From positions 1-6,641 of the forward strand of contig DDIL01000121.1 in the NCBI GenBank assembly GCA_002338515.1: 6,641 bases of DNA, given 5' to 3'. The stretch comes from Glaciecola sp. UBA1851 (lineage in GTDB: Bacteria; Pseudomonadota; Gammaproteobacteria; Enterobacterales; Alteromonadaceae). Position 1 is the stretch's first letter. Each line of letters begins with the position of its first letter. The notes below the pieces were generated by a model that made no database searches, was not told the origin of the DNA, and saw nothing but the letters and a program-made list of their open reading frames with translations. The position numbers and the translations under genes were made by a program. This document shows positions 1 to 6,114 of the stretch, piece after piece.

Positions 1-86
1 ATCATAGTATTGAAGATGCCTACCTGTGCCCTGTATGTGGTGAACTTTGTGAATGTAAAGCGGCAGAAATGCTTCTTACCTTCTAG
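1..86 (+). CDS. C-terminal end of an unidentified Cys-rich protein (partial)
   Basis: The open frame enters from the left edge (first full codon at base 3) and ends at TAG 84-86. The 27 visible residues end in a tail with cysteines arranged as CPVCGELCEC, that is a CxxC followed by a CxC, then KAAEMLLTF. Such spacing could bind zinc or an iron-sulfur cluster, but the fragment is too short to assign a family. The next gene starts only 15 bases after its stop on the same strand, so the two are probably cotranscribed. The frame assignment rests on open reading from the edge, on the ordered cysteines and on the close downstream start; the other two frames either stop within a few codons or run into the next gene. 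Confidence 0.55.
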   Translation, partial: HSIEDAYLCPVCGELCECKAAEMLLTF

Positions 87-101
87 ATTATTAAGAACTA
101 T

Positions 102-1439
102 ATGTACGACCCACTTATTGATAAGTCCATTCCCAGTAGCCATATTAAGCCAGATGGCTTCTGGGCAAAAGATTTAGAAGCACTGCAATGTCCTAGCCTG
201 CAAAGCAATATTGAAACTGAGGTAGTAATTGTAGGTGGTGGTTATACGGGATTGTCTGCTGCTTATCACTTAAAAACCAATTATAACATTGACAGTGTCG
301 TGCTAGAAGCGAATCAGCCTGGATGGGGATGCAGTGGCAGAAATGGTGGGTTTGTTTTACCTGGTACTGGACGATTAACTATAGATGAAACGATTAAACG
401 TTGGGGAAAACAAACTAGCGTTGAGATGTTTGCGGAATATCAACAATCCATAAATACTGTCGAAAAATTTATTACTAAAGGTATTAATTGTGAGCGCATT
501 GCTGGTGGATACTTAAAACTTGCTCATAAAAAGCAACTATTAGCACCACTTCATAAACAAGCGCAAATGATGGCTGAAAATTATGGAGATTCAGTGCTCG
601 CATTATCTTCTTCGGATATTAAAAACAATTACTTACAAGGAGCTGAAAATGTGGGAGGGGTTTATTATCCAAAAGCCTTTTCTATCAATCCTTGGTTGTT
701 TGCTCAAGGTATAGCTAAGCTATGTTTACAAAAAGGCGTGAATGTATATGGGAATTCACCCGTAACTGATACCCATTATAATTCCCACAAACATGTATTA
801 ACCACCCCTTCTGGCACCGTCACAGCAAAAACACTAATTATAGCAACCAATGCATATACTTCCCGCAAACTTTTCCCCATTATACAAGACCGCTATTTCC
901 CAGTTATGTCTAGCATCATCGTTACCGATGTATTGACCAAGTCTCAGCTCAATGAAATCGGCATGAAAGAAGGGCTGATGGTAATGGATACGCGACCTCT
1001 TAAATATTACTATCGCTTACTTCCCAATAATCGATTATTGTTTGGAGGCCGAGGCGCAATTAAAGGTAAAAATAGCAATAATCAAAAATATAAACGTTTA
1101 TTGATAGAAGGTTTAAGCTCAACTTTCCCAGCCTTAAGCAACATCAACATTAGCGATTTTCATAGTGGTTGGGTCGCTATTTCATTCGACGACTATCCAA
1201 GAATACATTTTGATAAACAGCTAAATACGTTATATAGCGCTGGGTATTGTGGTGCAGGATTAGCATTTTCTGTTCAAGCAGGGCAACGACTAGCGCAATT
1301 ATATAAAGAGCCTGATAGTTTGCCACCATTACCTTTTTGGCAATCACCCTTGCAGAAGTTTCCTTTACCATCTGTGCGACGCACTGCCCTAAAAACTTTT
1401 TATGCATGGGAAAGCTTAAAAAGGGCCTGCAAAGTATAA
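102..1439 (+). CDS. FAD-dependent amine oxidoreductase, DAO superfamily, PuuB/OrdL-like
   Basis: A 445-residue flavoprotein of the D-amino-acid oxidase fold, closest in pattern to gamma-glutamylputrescine oxidase (PuuB/OrdL). The N-terminal Rossmann segment is visible: strand VVIV, the dinucleotide loop GGGYTG at residues 45-50, and the acidic ribose-binding residue in VVLEA (E69). It is followed by the family signature SGRNGG (78-83). A central flavin-domain strand TLIIATNAYT (244-253) and the C-terminal FAD-contact segment SAGYCGAGLAFS (379-390) complete the expected order. Length is close to the roughly 425-residue E. coli PuuB. There is no signal peptide, so it is likely cytoplasmic. The class oxidises a primary or secondary amine to an imine or aldehyde with release of hydrogen peroxide or electron transfer; the substrate cannot be told from sequence, and no puuA/puuD partners are visible here. 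The ribosome site is weak (TTAAGAA, 5 bases before ATG), which fits translational coupling to the gene ending at 86. Confidence 0.88.
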   Translation: MYDPLIDKSIPSSHIKPDGFWAKDLEALQCPSLQSNIETEVVIVGGGYTGLSAAYHLKTNYNIDSVVLEANQPGWGCSGRNGGFVLPGTGRLTIDETIKRWGKQTSVEMFAEYQQSINTVEKFITKGINCERIAGGYLKLAHKKQLLAPLHKQAQMMAENYGDSVLALSSSDIKNNYLQGAENVGGVYYPKAFSINPWLFAQGIAKLCLQKGVNVYGNSPVTDTHYNSHKHVLTTPSGTVTAKTLIIATNAYTSRKLFPIIQDRYFPVMSSIIVTDVLTKSQLNEIGMKEGLMVMDTRPLKYYYRLLPNNRLLFGGRGAIKGKNSNNQKYKRLLIEGLSSTFPALSNINISDFHSGWVAISFDDYPRIHFDKQLNTLYSAGYCGAGLAFSVQAGQRLAQLYKEPDSLPPLPFWQSPLQKFPLPSVRRTALKTFYAWESLKRACKV

Positions 1440-1459
1440 ATAACTTAGCGCCCATTTAA

Positions 1460-1478
1460 ATCCCTCTAAACTAGGGAT
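1460..1478. repeat. Short hairpin between the oxidoreductase and rhodanese genes
   Basis: ATCCCT (1460-1465) and AGGGAT (1473-1478) are a perfect 6-bp inverted repeat around a 7-base loop, in the 74-base gap between the two genes. There is no T-run after it on either strand, so it does not look like an intrinsic terminator. It may be an operator, an mRNA-processing hairpin or chance. Confidence 0.3.
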
Positions 1479-1513
1479 AAGGATGATTAAACTGTAAATT
1501 TTAAAGGTCACCT

Positions 1514-2032
1514 ATGTCATTCCAAGAAATTACGCCTCAACAAGCAATGGAAATAATGAATAATGAACACGCGGCTTTAATAGATGTGCGCGAGCCTGCC
1601 GAGCATGCTAATCGGCATATTCCTGACTCTCATTTACATCCTTTAGGTAGAATATCGGCCAATGCATTACCGCCTGCTAACAAGCTATTAATTTATTGTC
1701 AAAAAGGAATACGTAGCCGAAAAGCATCTGAAAAAATCCTAATTGACAACCCTGAACTGAATGTCTTTAGTATTCAGGGTGGCATAGAAGCTTGGGAGCA
1801 AGCTGGACTAGATACACAAGCAGGCAAAAGTAATATAATGTCGTTAGACAGACAGGTCCAATTGGCCATTGGCTGTTTAGTGGTTATTTTTTCTATTTTA
1901 GCATTAAGTGTATCTGGTGCGTTTGTTTGGGTTACCCTAGCAATAGGCGCAGGTTTAATTTTAGCGGGTAGTACAGGATTTTGTGGGTTGGGTAGAGTTA
2001 TCGCTATGATGCCGTGGAATCAACACTTGTAG
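1514..2032 (+). CDS. ygaP: YgaP-like membrane-anchored rhodanese (sulfurtransferase)
   Basis: A 172-residue protein matching E. coli YgaP (174 residues) in architecture. Residues 1-105 are a single rhodanese domain facing the cytoplasm: the start of the domain has LIDVREPAEHANRHIP, and the active-site loop is CQKGIRS with catalytic C62, which would carry the persulfide during sulfur transfer. Residues 110-170 form the YgaP/DUF2892-type membrane part: RQVQLAIG, a first helix at about 118-133, a second at about 138-152, and the family's ending GFCG...MPWNQ, with C157 in the position of a conserved YgaP cysteine. The known family transfers sulfane sulfur, for example from thiosulfate; the physiological acceptor is not established here. 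The ATG is preceded by AAAGG with 6-base spacing, supporting the start. It follows the flavoprotein gene by 74 bases on the same strand, so shared transcription is possible but not shown. All key residues are present. Confidence 0.93.
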   Translation: MSFQEITPQQAMEIMNNEHAALIDVREPAEHANRHIPDSHLHPLGRISANALPPANKLLIYCQKGIRSRKASEKILIDNPELNVFSIQGGIEAWEQAGLDTQAGKSNIMSLDRQVQLAIGCLVVIFSILALSVSGAFVWVTLAIGAGLILAGSTGFCGLGRVIAMMPWNQHL

Positions 2033-2047
2033 CTTACTAACAACTTA

Positions 2048-2224
2048 TTAAGGATGATGGACAACGCGTTTTTTCTTACCAAAAAGTTGAAACCAAAATA
2101 GCCCTTCAAAACAAAAACCTAACACAACAAATATAAATGCTCCTGTAGTATTGCCGTAACTATAAAACGAGAGGGCAATGAATAAAAATGCCACGGCTAA
2201 TATTATTCGCAGAAACGTTTTCAT
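2048..2224 (-). CDS. Small two-helix membrane protein, 58 residues, unknown function
   Basis: An ATG at 2224-2222 opens a 58-codon frame ending at TAA (2050-2048) on the - strand. The protein begins MKTFLRIILAVAFLFIALSF, giving a hydrophobic segment at residues 5-20. A short polar turn SYGNTTG (22-28) leads to a second hydrophobic segment at about 29-48 rich in Phe, and the end is the basic KKKRVVHHP. With positive charge at both ends, both termini are predicted in the cytoplasm, joined by a helical hairpin. An SD-like AGAGTGA lies 5-11 bases upstream of the ATG. It is convergent with the rhodanese gene (15 bases between stops) and divergent from ylqF. I do not recognise a family. Support is coherent protein character (two well-formed helices, positive-inside ends) and placement in an otherwise empty 419-base gap; a chance frame in AT-rich DNA remains possible. 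Confidence 0.62.
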   Translation of the reverse strand: MKTFLRIILAVAFLFIALSFYSYGNTTGAFIFVVLGFCFEGLFWFQLFGKKKRVVHHP

Positions 2225-2297
2225 ATGTTCACTCTATTAATTGTGATTGTGACTGGCATTATAGCTTGTTAATCAACTTTGGGCTAATAACCATTTC

Positions 2298-2324
2298 AGT
2301 TTATAAACTAAAGAGAATATTCTC
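2298..2324. promoter_or_regulatory. Pair of adjacent perfect 12-bp palindromes in the ylqF upstream region
   Basis: AGTTTATAAACT (2298-2309) and GAGAATATTCTC (2313-2324) are each exact palindromes, separated by AAA, with centres 15 bp apart. They lie between the divergent small membrane gene and ylqF. TATAAA inside the first palindrome (2302-2307) could be a -10 element, with TTGGGC (2279-2284) 17 bases before it as a poor -35, reading toward ylqF; if so, a repressor bound here would block it. The palindromes are seen directly; the operator and promoter roles are inferred. The rest of 2225-2451 shows nothing else I can support apart from the ylqF ribosome site. Confidence 0.35.
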
Positions 2325-2439
2325 ATAATAAACAAGTCATTGAAAAGTTTTGCTTTAAAAGGGTTACTTCACTCAAAAATAGAAAGGCAGAAGAGGAAAA
2401 GCATTCTTTATTGTAGTACCCTTAGCAAAAATTTCATGT

Positions 2440-2454
2440 AGGTAATATATTTTG
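2440..2454 (+). promoter_or_regulatory. Ribosome binding site and TTG start of ylqF
   Basis: AGGT (2440-2443) sits 8 bases before TTG 2452-2454. An in-frame TAA at 2443-2445 rules out any upstream ATG or GTG. The next in-frame ATG is codon 10, which would remove the conserved WFPGH motif. The TTG start is therefore nearly forced. Confidence 0.85.
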
Positions 2455-3471
2455 CCAGTTCATTGGTTTCCTGGGCACATGCACAAAGCCCTAAAAGAAA
2501 TGAAAGAAGTGCTTGGTCAGGTTGATGTATTGATTGAAGTACTTGATGCACGTATTCCTTATTCGAGTGAAAACCCCGAAATTGCCAAAATTAGAGGCGA
2601 CAAGCCTTGTATTAAAATTTTTAATAAATCCGACCTAGCTGATCCTGACGTAACCGTTTTGTGGCAAGCGCATTTAGAAGAAGACCGTGCGGTTCAAACC
2701 TTTACCACCTCTATTGACGATACGGCTAAAACTAAATCAATTATTGATCTAATTCGCAAAATTTGTATACGCAAAAACGCCTCAATAAAAACAATTAATG
2801 CAATGATTATAGGTATTCCTAACGTTGGGAAGTCTACTTTGATTAATACCTTGGCCAACAGAGTGATTGCAAAAACAGGTAATGAACCTGCTGTTACCAA
2901 AAACCAGCAGCGTGTTAATTTAGGTAGCGGCATTGTATTAATCGACACACCGGGCGTGCTATGGCCTAAACTTGAAAACCCCAATACTGGTTATCGATTA
3001 GGTGTGTCTGGAGCAGTAAAGGACTCTGCTCTAGAATATGATGATATTGGTTTTTATGCCGCAGACTACCTTATTAAAACCTATCCTGAGTTAATGAAAG
3101 CACGCTATAAGCTTGATGAACTGCCCAATACCGAACTTGAATTTTTAGAAATGGCCGCAGTGAAACGTGGCGCAGTTATGGCTGGCGGTCGAGTCAATTT
3201 ACACAAAATATGTGAGCTTCTAATTGCTGAATACCGTTCTGGTAAAATAGGGCGAATTTCCTTGGAAACTCCGCAAATGCTGATAAAAGAAAAAATCGAA
3301 ATAGAACAGGCGGTAGTAAAAAAGATAGAAGACAAAGCTAAAAGAAAGCGACAATTCAAAGAAGGTTCACTCACTCCCGACAAAAGAGATAAAAAAGAAA
3401 TACGCACTAAAAAGCGACTAGAAACAAGTGCGCGTGCAAAGGCTAAAAACAAGAAGCATAACGGCACCTGA
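2452..3471 (+). CDS. ylqF: Ribosome biogenesis GTPase, YlqF/RbgA family
   Basis: A 339-residue circularly permuted GTPase. The N-terminus carries the family signature WFPGHMHKA (5-13). The G motifs then appear in permuted order: G4 NKSD (58-61), G5 near TTSID (85-89), G1/P-loop GIPNVGKST (121-129), a G2-type threonine in AVTKNQQ (T149), and G3 DTPG (165-168). The part from about 190 to 265 corresponds to the C-terminal helical domain of RbgA. The last 40 or so residues (299-336) form a highly basic Lys/Arg tail that would suit rRNA contact. In Bacillus, RbgA acts late in 50S subunit assembly; the same role here is inferred from family membership. Translation begins at TTG, which may keep expression low. 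It is monocistronic as far as can be seen: the upstream neighbour is divergent and the downstream one convergent. No key motif is missing. Confidence 0.93.
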   Translation: MPVHWFPGHMHKALKEMKEVLGQVDVLIEVLDARIPYSSENPEIAKIRGDKPCIKIFNKSDLADPDVTVLWQAHLEEDRAVQTFTTSIDDTAKTKSIIDLIRKICIRKNASIKTINAMIIGIPNVGKSTLINTLANRVIAKTGNEPAVTKNQQRVNLGSGIVLIDTPGVLWPKLENPNTGYRLGVSGAVKDSALEYDDIGFYAADYLIKTYPELMKARYKLDELPNTELEFLEMAAVKRGAVMAGGRVNLHKICELLIAEYRSGKIGRISLETPQMLIKEKIEIEQAVVKKIEDKAKRKRQFKEGSLTPDKRDKKEIRTKKRLETSARAKAKNKKHNGT

Positions 3472-3487
3472 GTCAGATATCTCGTTA

Positions 3488-3583
3488 ATTAGCATCACCT
3501 GATTTTCCTGAATGCTTGTGCTAATAGTTAATGTTAACCAACGGTGTCTACTTATGTTTGAATATTAGACGATTTCACACCGT
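3488..3583. repeat. Inverted repeats in the convergent ylqF/eutC intergenic region
   Basis: Two perfect 7-bp inverted repeats lie between the convergent stops: ATTAGCA (3488-3494) with TGCTAAT (3519-3525), loop 24, and ACGGTGT (3541-3547) with ACACCGT (3577-3583), loop 29. A small GTTAA-TG-TTAAC repeat lies between them at 3528-3539. The position suits transcript ends for both ylqF and eutBC, but loops are long and neither strand has a clear T-run, so they are not called intrinsic terminators. Confidence 0.3.
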
Positions 3584-3603
3584 ATTCAGACTTGTACTTT
3601 TAC

Positions 3604-4437
3604 TCATTTGGGTAACAAAAAATTGCCTGATATAGAATGCTGGGAGCGATTATTTTCTGTAGTTTCGGTTGTATCTTTTAACTTAACGCCCGATAATTTT
3701 TTATTAAACGACTGATTAACCAACCATATTATCTTTTCTGTTGCATCGTGTATGCTCATGCCCTGAGGCCTAATATTAGAAATACAGTTACGCGATGCGT
3801 CGTTTAACCCAAGCTTAGGATTATAAGTATAATAAACCCCTAGACTATCATGTGCACTTAACCCAGGTCGTTCACCTATAATTAACACCATAGATTTTGC
3901 GTTTATGATTTCGCCTATTTCATCCCCAATAGCCACTCTACCCTGCTTCACTAACATAATTGATGACGAAGTATAAGCCAGCTTATTAAACTCAAAAATA
4001 AGTTGTTGAACTAGCTCGCAGCCATATTTTTGGATTGCAACAGACGATAAACCATCCACTAATGCAATAGCCACATCCATGCCCTTTTTATGACTAGATG
4101 CTGAATGAAGCAATGCTTCCTTACTATTGTTATTTAATTGCCTGCCAAAATCGGGGCGCTGCAAAAATTCTGTGCGGTCTTTAGCTTTAGAGTGCAAATG
4201 TATTGATGACAAATTTTGTTGCTTCAACGCTGTGTTTATTGCATCAAAATCAATATGGGCGTGAACTGCATCGCGGGCTTTTGCATGATCTTGATTAAAT
4301 TTCAATTGCGCATTTGTAGGTAAACTACCACCAGCTCTACCTAAACCAATTCTTGCTTGAGTAAAGTTTTGCAGTTTATGCCAGGCATCAACATCAAATG
4401 CCTGTTTATCTATTCGTTTAATTGATTTATTGCTCAT
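3604..4437 (-). CDS. eutC: Ethanolamine ammonia-lyase small (light) subunit
   Basis: EutC, 277 residues, pairs with EutB to form the adenosylcobalamin-dependent enzyme that converts ethanolamine to acetaldehyde and ammonia. Recognisable family blocks in order: FTQARIGLGRAGGSLPT (25-41), DHAKARDAVH (50-59), RPDFGRQL (94-101), KKGMDVAIALVDGLSS (117-132), VKQGRVAIGDEIGE (163-176), and the strongly conserved GERPGLSAHDSLGVYYTYNP (188-207), followed by NCISNIRPQGM (217-227). E. coli EutC is about 295 residues; the length is normal for the family. After about residue 250 the tail is polar and not obviously conserved. The ATG is 3 bases beyond the eutB stop. Its ribosome site AAGG (4447-4444) abuts the eutB TGA, with 6-base spacing, so translation of the two subunits is probably coupled. 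No N-terminal microcompartment-targeting extension is apparent. Confidence 0.97.
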   Translation of the reverse strand: MSNKSIKRIDKQAFDVDAWHKLQNFTQARIGLGRAGGSLPTNAQLKFNQDHAKARDAVHAHIDFDAINTALKQQNLSSIHLHSKAKDRTEFLQRPDFGRQLNNNSKEALLHSASSHKKGMDVAIALVDGLSSVAIQKYGCELVQQLIFEFNKLAYTSSSIMLVKQGRVAIGDEIGEIINAKSMVLIIGERPGLSAHDSLGVYYTYNPKLGLNDASRNCISNIRPQGMSIHDATEKIIWLVNQSFNKKLSGVKLKDTTETTENNRSQHSISGNFLLPK

Positions 4438-4440
4438 ACA

Positions 4441-5826
4441 TCACCTTAGTAAATGCGAAATATCTGCAAACGGTCCTAAATGTGATTGATCACTCAATTC
4501 ACCTTGGCTATTGAAGATTTTATGCTTAATTAGCCAGTGTTCAAATTCAGGAGCAGGTTTTTTGTTCATAACTTGACGCACAAACAACGCATCATGAAAA
4601 GAAGTCGTTTGATAATTCAACATAATGTCATCCGAGCCGGGTATACCCATTATAAAATTCACCCCCGCCGCACCAAGTTGAGTAAGTAGCATATCCATAT
4701 CGTCTTGGTCTGCCTCAGCGTGATTGGTGTAACAAATATCCATACCCATTGGCAAGCCTAATAGCTTGCCACAGAAATGATCTTCTAGCCCAGCGCGATT
4801 AATTTGCTTACCGTCATATAAATATTCAGGACCAATGAAGCCTACAACACTATTAACCAAGAGCGGTTTGTATCGTCTTGCTACAGCATATGCTCTAGCT
4901 TCACAGGTTTGTTGGTCAACATCATGGTGAGCATTAGCCGATAGCGCACTGCCTTGGCCTGTCTCAAAATACATATTGTTATTTCCAAGCGTGCCTCTAT
5001 TTAACGAATTAACTGCACTGTAAGCTTCGTCTAAAATACTTAAACTTACACCAAAACTTTCGTTCGCTTTTTGAGTGCCTGCAATAGACTGGAATACAAT
5101 ATCGATAGGTAGTTGATTATTGATTGCTTCAATTTGGGTGGTAACATGGGTCAGCACACATGCTTGTGTAGGTATTGCGTAATGCGAAATAATATCGTCT
5201 AACATATGCACAAGTTTACCGATAGATTGATAATTATCGGTAGCTGGATTGATACCTATTACTGCATCACCGCTACCATATAATAAGCCATCTAAAATAC
5301 TTGCGGCTATACCTGCAGCATCATCAAATGGATGATTAGGCTGCAAACGCGTAGCTAAATGACCAGGCAACCCAAGCGTATTTCTAAATTTGGTGATATT
5401 AACGCATTTATTCGCCACCAAAATTAAATCTTGTATGCGCATGATTTTACTTACCGCGCTTACCATTTCAGGCGTCAACCCTTCAGATATTAAGGCTATC
5501 TCCTTATTAGTCACACTGTAAGACAACAAGTAATTACGAAAGTCTCCAACCGTTAAGTGTGCAATAGGCGTAAACGATTCTTTATTGTGGCTATCGATTA
5601 TTAACCTGCTAACTTCATCGCTTTCGTATGGAACAACGAGTTCATTTAAAAAATGCGATAAGGGTAATTCAGCCAAAGCTTGTTGAGCAGCGGCTCTTTC
5701 TATCATGCTTGTTGCGGCAATACCTGCTAAACAATCACCAGACCTTAAAGGAGTTGCTTTTGCTAGTAGTGTTTTTAAATCCTCAAATACAAAATGTTGG
5801 TTGGCTAATATTTGTTTGAACGCCAC
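4441..5826 (-). CDS. eutB: Ethanolamine ammonia-lyase large (heavy, catalytic) subunit
   Basis: EutB, 461 residues from the chosen start, close to the 453 of E. coli. It holds the substrate site and works with adenosylcobalamin. Residues that line the active site in E. coli EutB are all present at matching places: R160 and Q162 in TRLQPN, N193 in GINPATD, E288 in YFETGQGSALSA, D363 in GMDICYTNHAEADQ. Other hallmark blocks are GSGDAVIG (184-191), TQACVLTHVTTQIEAI (220-235), VVGFIGPEYLYD (327-338), RAGLEDHFCGK (344-354) and IMLNYQTTSFHD (401-412). The frame is open to a GTG at 5850, but GTG 5826 is preferred: it has the strong site AAAGGAG with 7-base spacing, and its N-terminus aligns directly with E. 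coli EutB. It is first in a two-gene operon with eutC. No EutA reactivase, adenosyltransferase or shell protein gene lies in the window. Confidence 0.97.
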   Translation of the reverse strand: MAFKQILANQHFVFEDLKTLLAKATPLRSGDCLAGIAATSMIERAAAQQALAELPLSHFLNELVVPYESDEVSRLIIDSHNKESFTPIAHLTVGDFRNYLLSYSVTNKEIALISEGLTPEMVSAVSKIMRIQDLILVANKCVNITKFRNTLGLPGHLATRLQPNHPFDDAAGIAASILDGLLYGSGDAVIGINPATDNYQSIGKLVHMLDDIISHYAIPTQACVLTHVTTQIEAINNQLPIDIVFQSIAGTQKANESFGVSLSILDEAYSAVNSLNRGTLGNNNMYFETGQGSALSANAHHDVDQQTCEARAYAVARRYKPLLVNSVVGFIGPEYLYDGKQINRAGLEDHFCGKLLGLPMGMDICYTNHAEADQDDMDMLLTQLGAAGVNFIMGIPGSDDIMLNYQTTSFHDALFVRQVMNKKPAPEFEHWLIKHKIFNSQGELSDQSHLGPFADISHLLR

Positions 5827-5833
5827 AATTTCA

Positions 5834-5841
5834 CTCCTTTT
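5834..5841 (-). promoter_or_regulatory. Ribosome binding site that fixes the eutB start
   Basis: On the - strand AAAAGGAG (5841-5834) lies 7 bases before GTG 5826-5824. This site falls inside the longer reading frame that would begin at GTG 5850, which has no comparable site of its own, so the shorter protein is the likely product. Confidence 0.85.
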
Positions 5842-5859
5842 ATAATACACGCCGAAACA

Positions 5860-5887
5860 TTAATAGCAGGCGGGCTTTATTTATCAA
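5860..5887 (-). promoter_or_regulatory. Possible sigma-70 promoter for eutBC
   Basis: On the - strand TTGATA (5887-5882, 5 of 6 to the -35 consensus) is followed after 16 bases by TATTAA (5865-5860, 4 of 6 to the -10 consensus). Transcription would start near 5853, giving a leader of about 27 bases with the eutB ribosome site in it. The -35 lies inside one arm of the 10-bp inverted repeat, so a protein bound there could control access. Spacing is slightly short and AT-rich matches are common, so this is tentative. Confidence 0.33.
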
Positions 5888-5951
5888 TTTGAAGATCATA
5901 ATGTGTATACGCATCATCTATCGTAACTGACCTATATTATTAAATTGATAA
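5881..5951. repeat. 10-bp perfect inverted repeat spanning 71 bp between eutB and glutamine synthetase
   Basis: TTATCAATTT (5881-5890) and AAATTGATAA (5942-5951) are exact reverse complements, with 51 bases between them. They are AT-rich, so chance cannot be excluded, but the repeat brackets the palindrome at 5898-5917 and overlaps the possible eutB -35. It could be paired sites for one regulator acting on both divergent genes, or a long-loop hairpin. Confidence 0.4.
5898..5917. promoter_or_regulatory. Candidate regulator site: 20-bp imperfect palindrome
   Basis: ATAATGTGTATACGCATCAT is symmetric at 8 of 10 base pairs, centred on GTATAC at 5907/5908. The centre is about 106 bp upstream of the start predicted from the sigma-54 promoter, a typical distance for an enhancer-binding protein site, and about 55 bp upstream of the possible eutB start. 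It does not match the usual NtrC or CRP consensus. The regulator is unknown. Confidence 0.35.
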
Positions 5952-5987
5952 TGAGGATAGTTTGTAAAGTCATGCCAGCGATATTTC

Positions 5988-6003
5988 CGGTTCGTATTTT
6001 GCA
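5988..6003 (+). promoter_or_regulatory. Putative sigma-54 (RpoN) promoter for glutamine synthetase III
   Basis: CGGTTCGTATTTTGCA fits the sigma-54 consensus TGGCACGNNNNTTGCW at 9 of 12 defined positions. The essential GG (5989-5990) and GC (6001-6002) are exactly 10 bases apart, and the -12 part TTGCA is perfect. Transcription would begin around 6013-6014, about 100 bases before the ATG at 6115. Sigma-54 control is known for many glutamine synthetase genes and, in Pseudomonas aeruginosa, for ethanolamine catabolism through the enhancer-binding protein EatR, so the match is biologically plausible. It has not been tested against chance occurrence. Confidence 0.55.
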
Positions 6004-6114
6004 AAATCTTCTTTAAGTTGCCAGAACTCTTAATCAAATATTAGAGACACCGTCAGCCTTTAACCTACCTTTTTTAATGCTAATGCCCCTATTTTACTGG
6101 GATAAGGACAATTT

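Noticed and set aside
1177..1455. 92-codon open frame on the - strand
   Set aside because: It lies opposite the conserved C-terminal FAD part of the oxidoreductase and has no recognisable protein features.
1460..1478. Intrinsic terminator after the flavoprotein gene
   Set aside because: The 6-bp hairpin is not followed by a T-run and the next gene is on the same strand.
2694..2984. 96-codon open frame on the - strand
   Set aside because: It is antisense to the P-loop region of ylqF, whose motifs are clear.
3105..3467. 120-codon open frame on the - strand, hydrophobic and Ser/Leu-rich
   Set aside because: It is antisense to the Lys/Glu-rich tail of ylqF; complementing Lys/Glu codons yields Phe/Leu/Ser, explaining its character.
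3541..3583. Intrinsic terminator for eutBC or ylqF
   Set aside because: The 7-bp stem has a 29-base loop and no T-run follows on either strand; listed only as an inverted repeat.
5628..5819. 63-codon open frame on the + strand
   Set aside because: It is opposite the conserved N-terminus of EutB and lacks a ribosome site of note.
5881..5951. Small insertion element or MITE with 10-bp terminal repeats
   Set aside because: There is no flanking target duplication, and the segment lies where promoter elements are expected.
5952..6017. Short + strand ORF of about 21 codons in the eutB/GSIII gap
   Set aside because: It is very short, has no convincing ribosome site and overlaps the sigma-54 promoter match.
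6055..6070. Second GG-N10-GC on the - strand, possible sigma-54 promoter for eutBC
   Set aside because: Only 7 of 12 consensus positions match, the -12 half is GGC instead of TTGC, and the leader would be over 200 bases.
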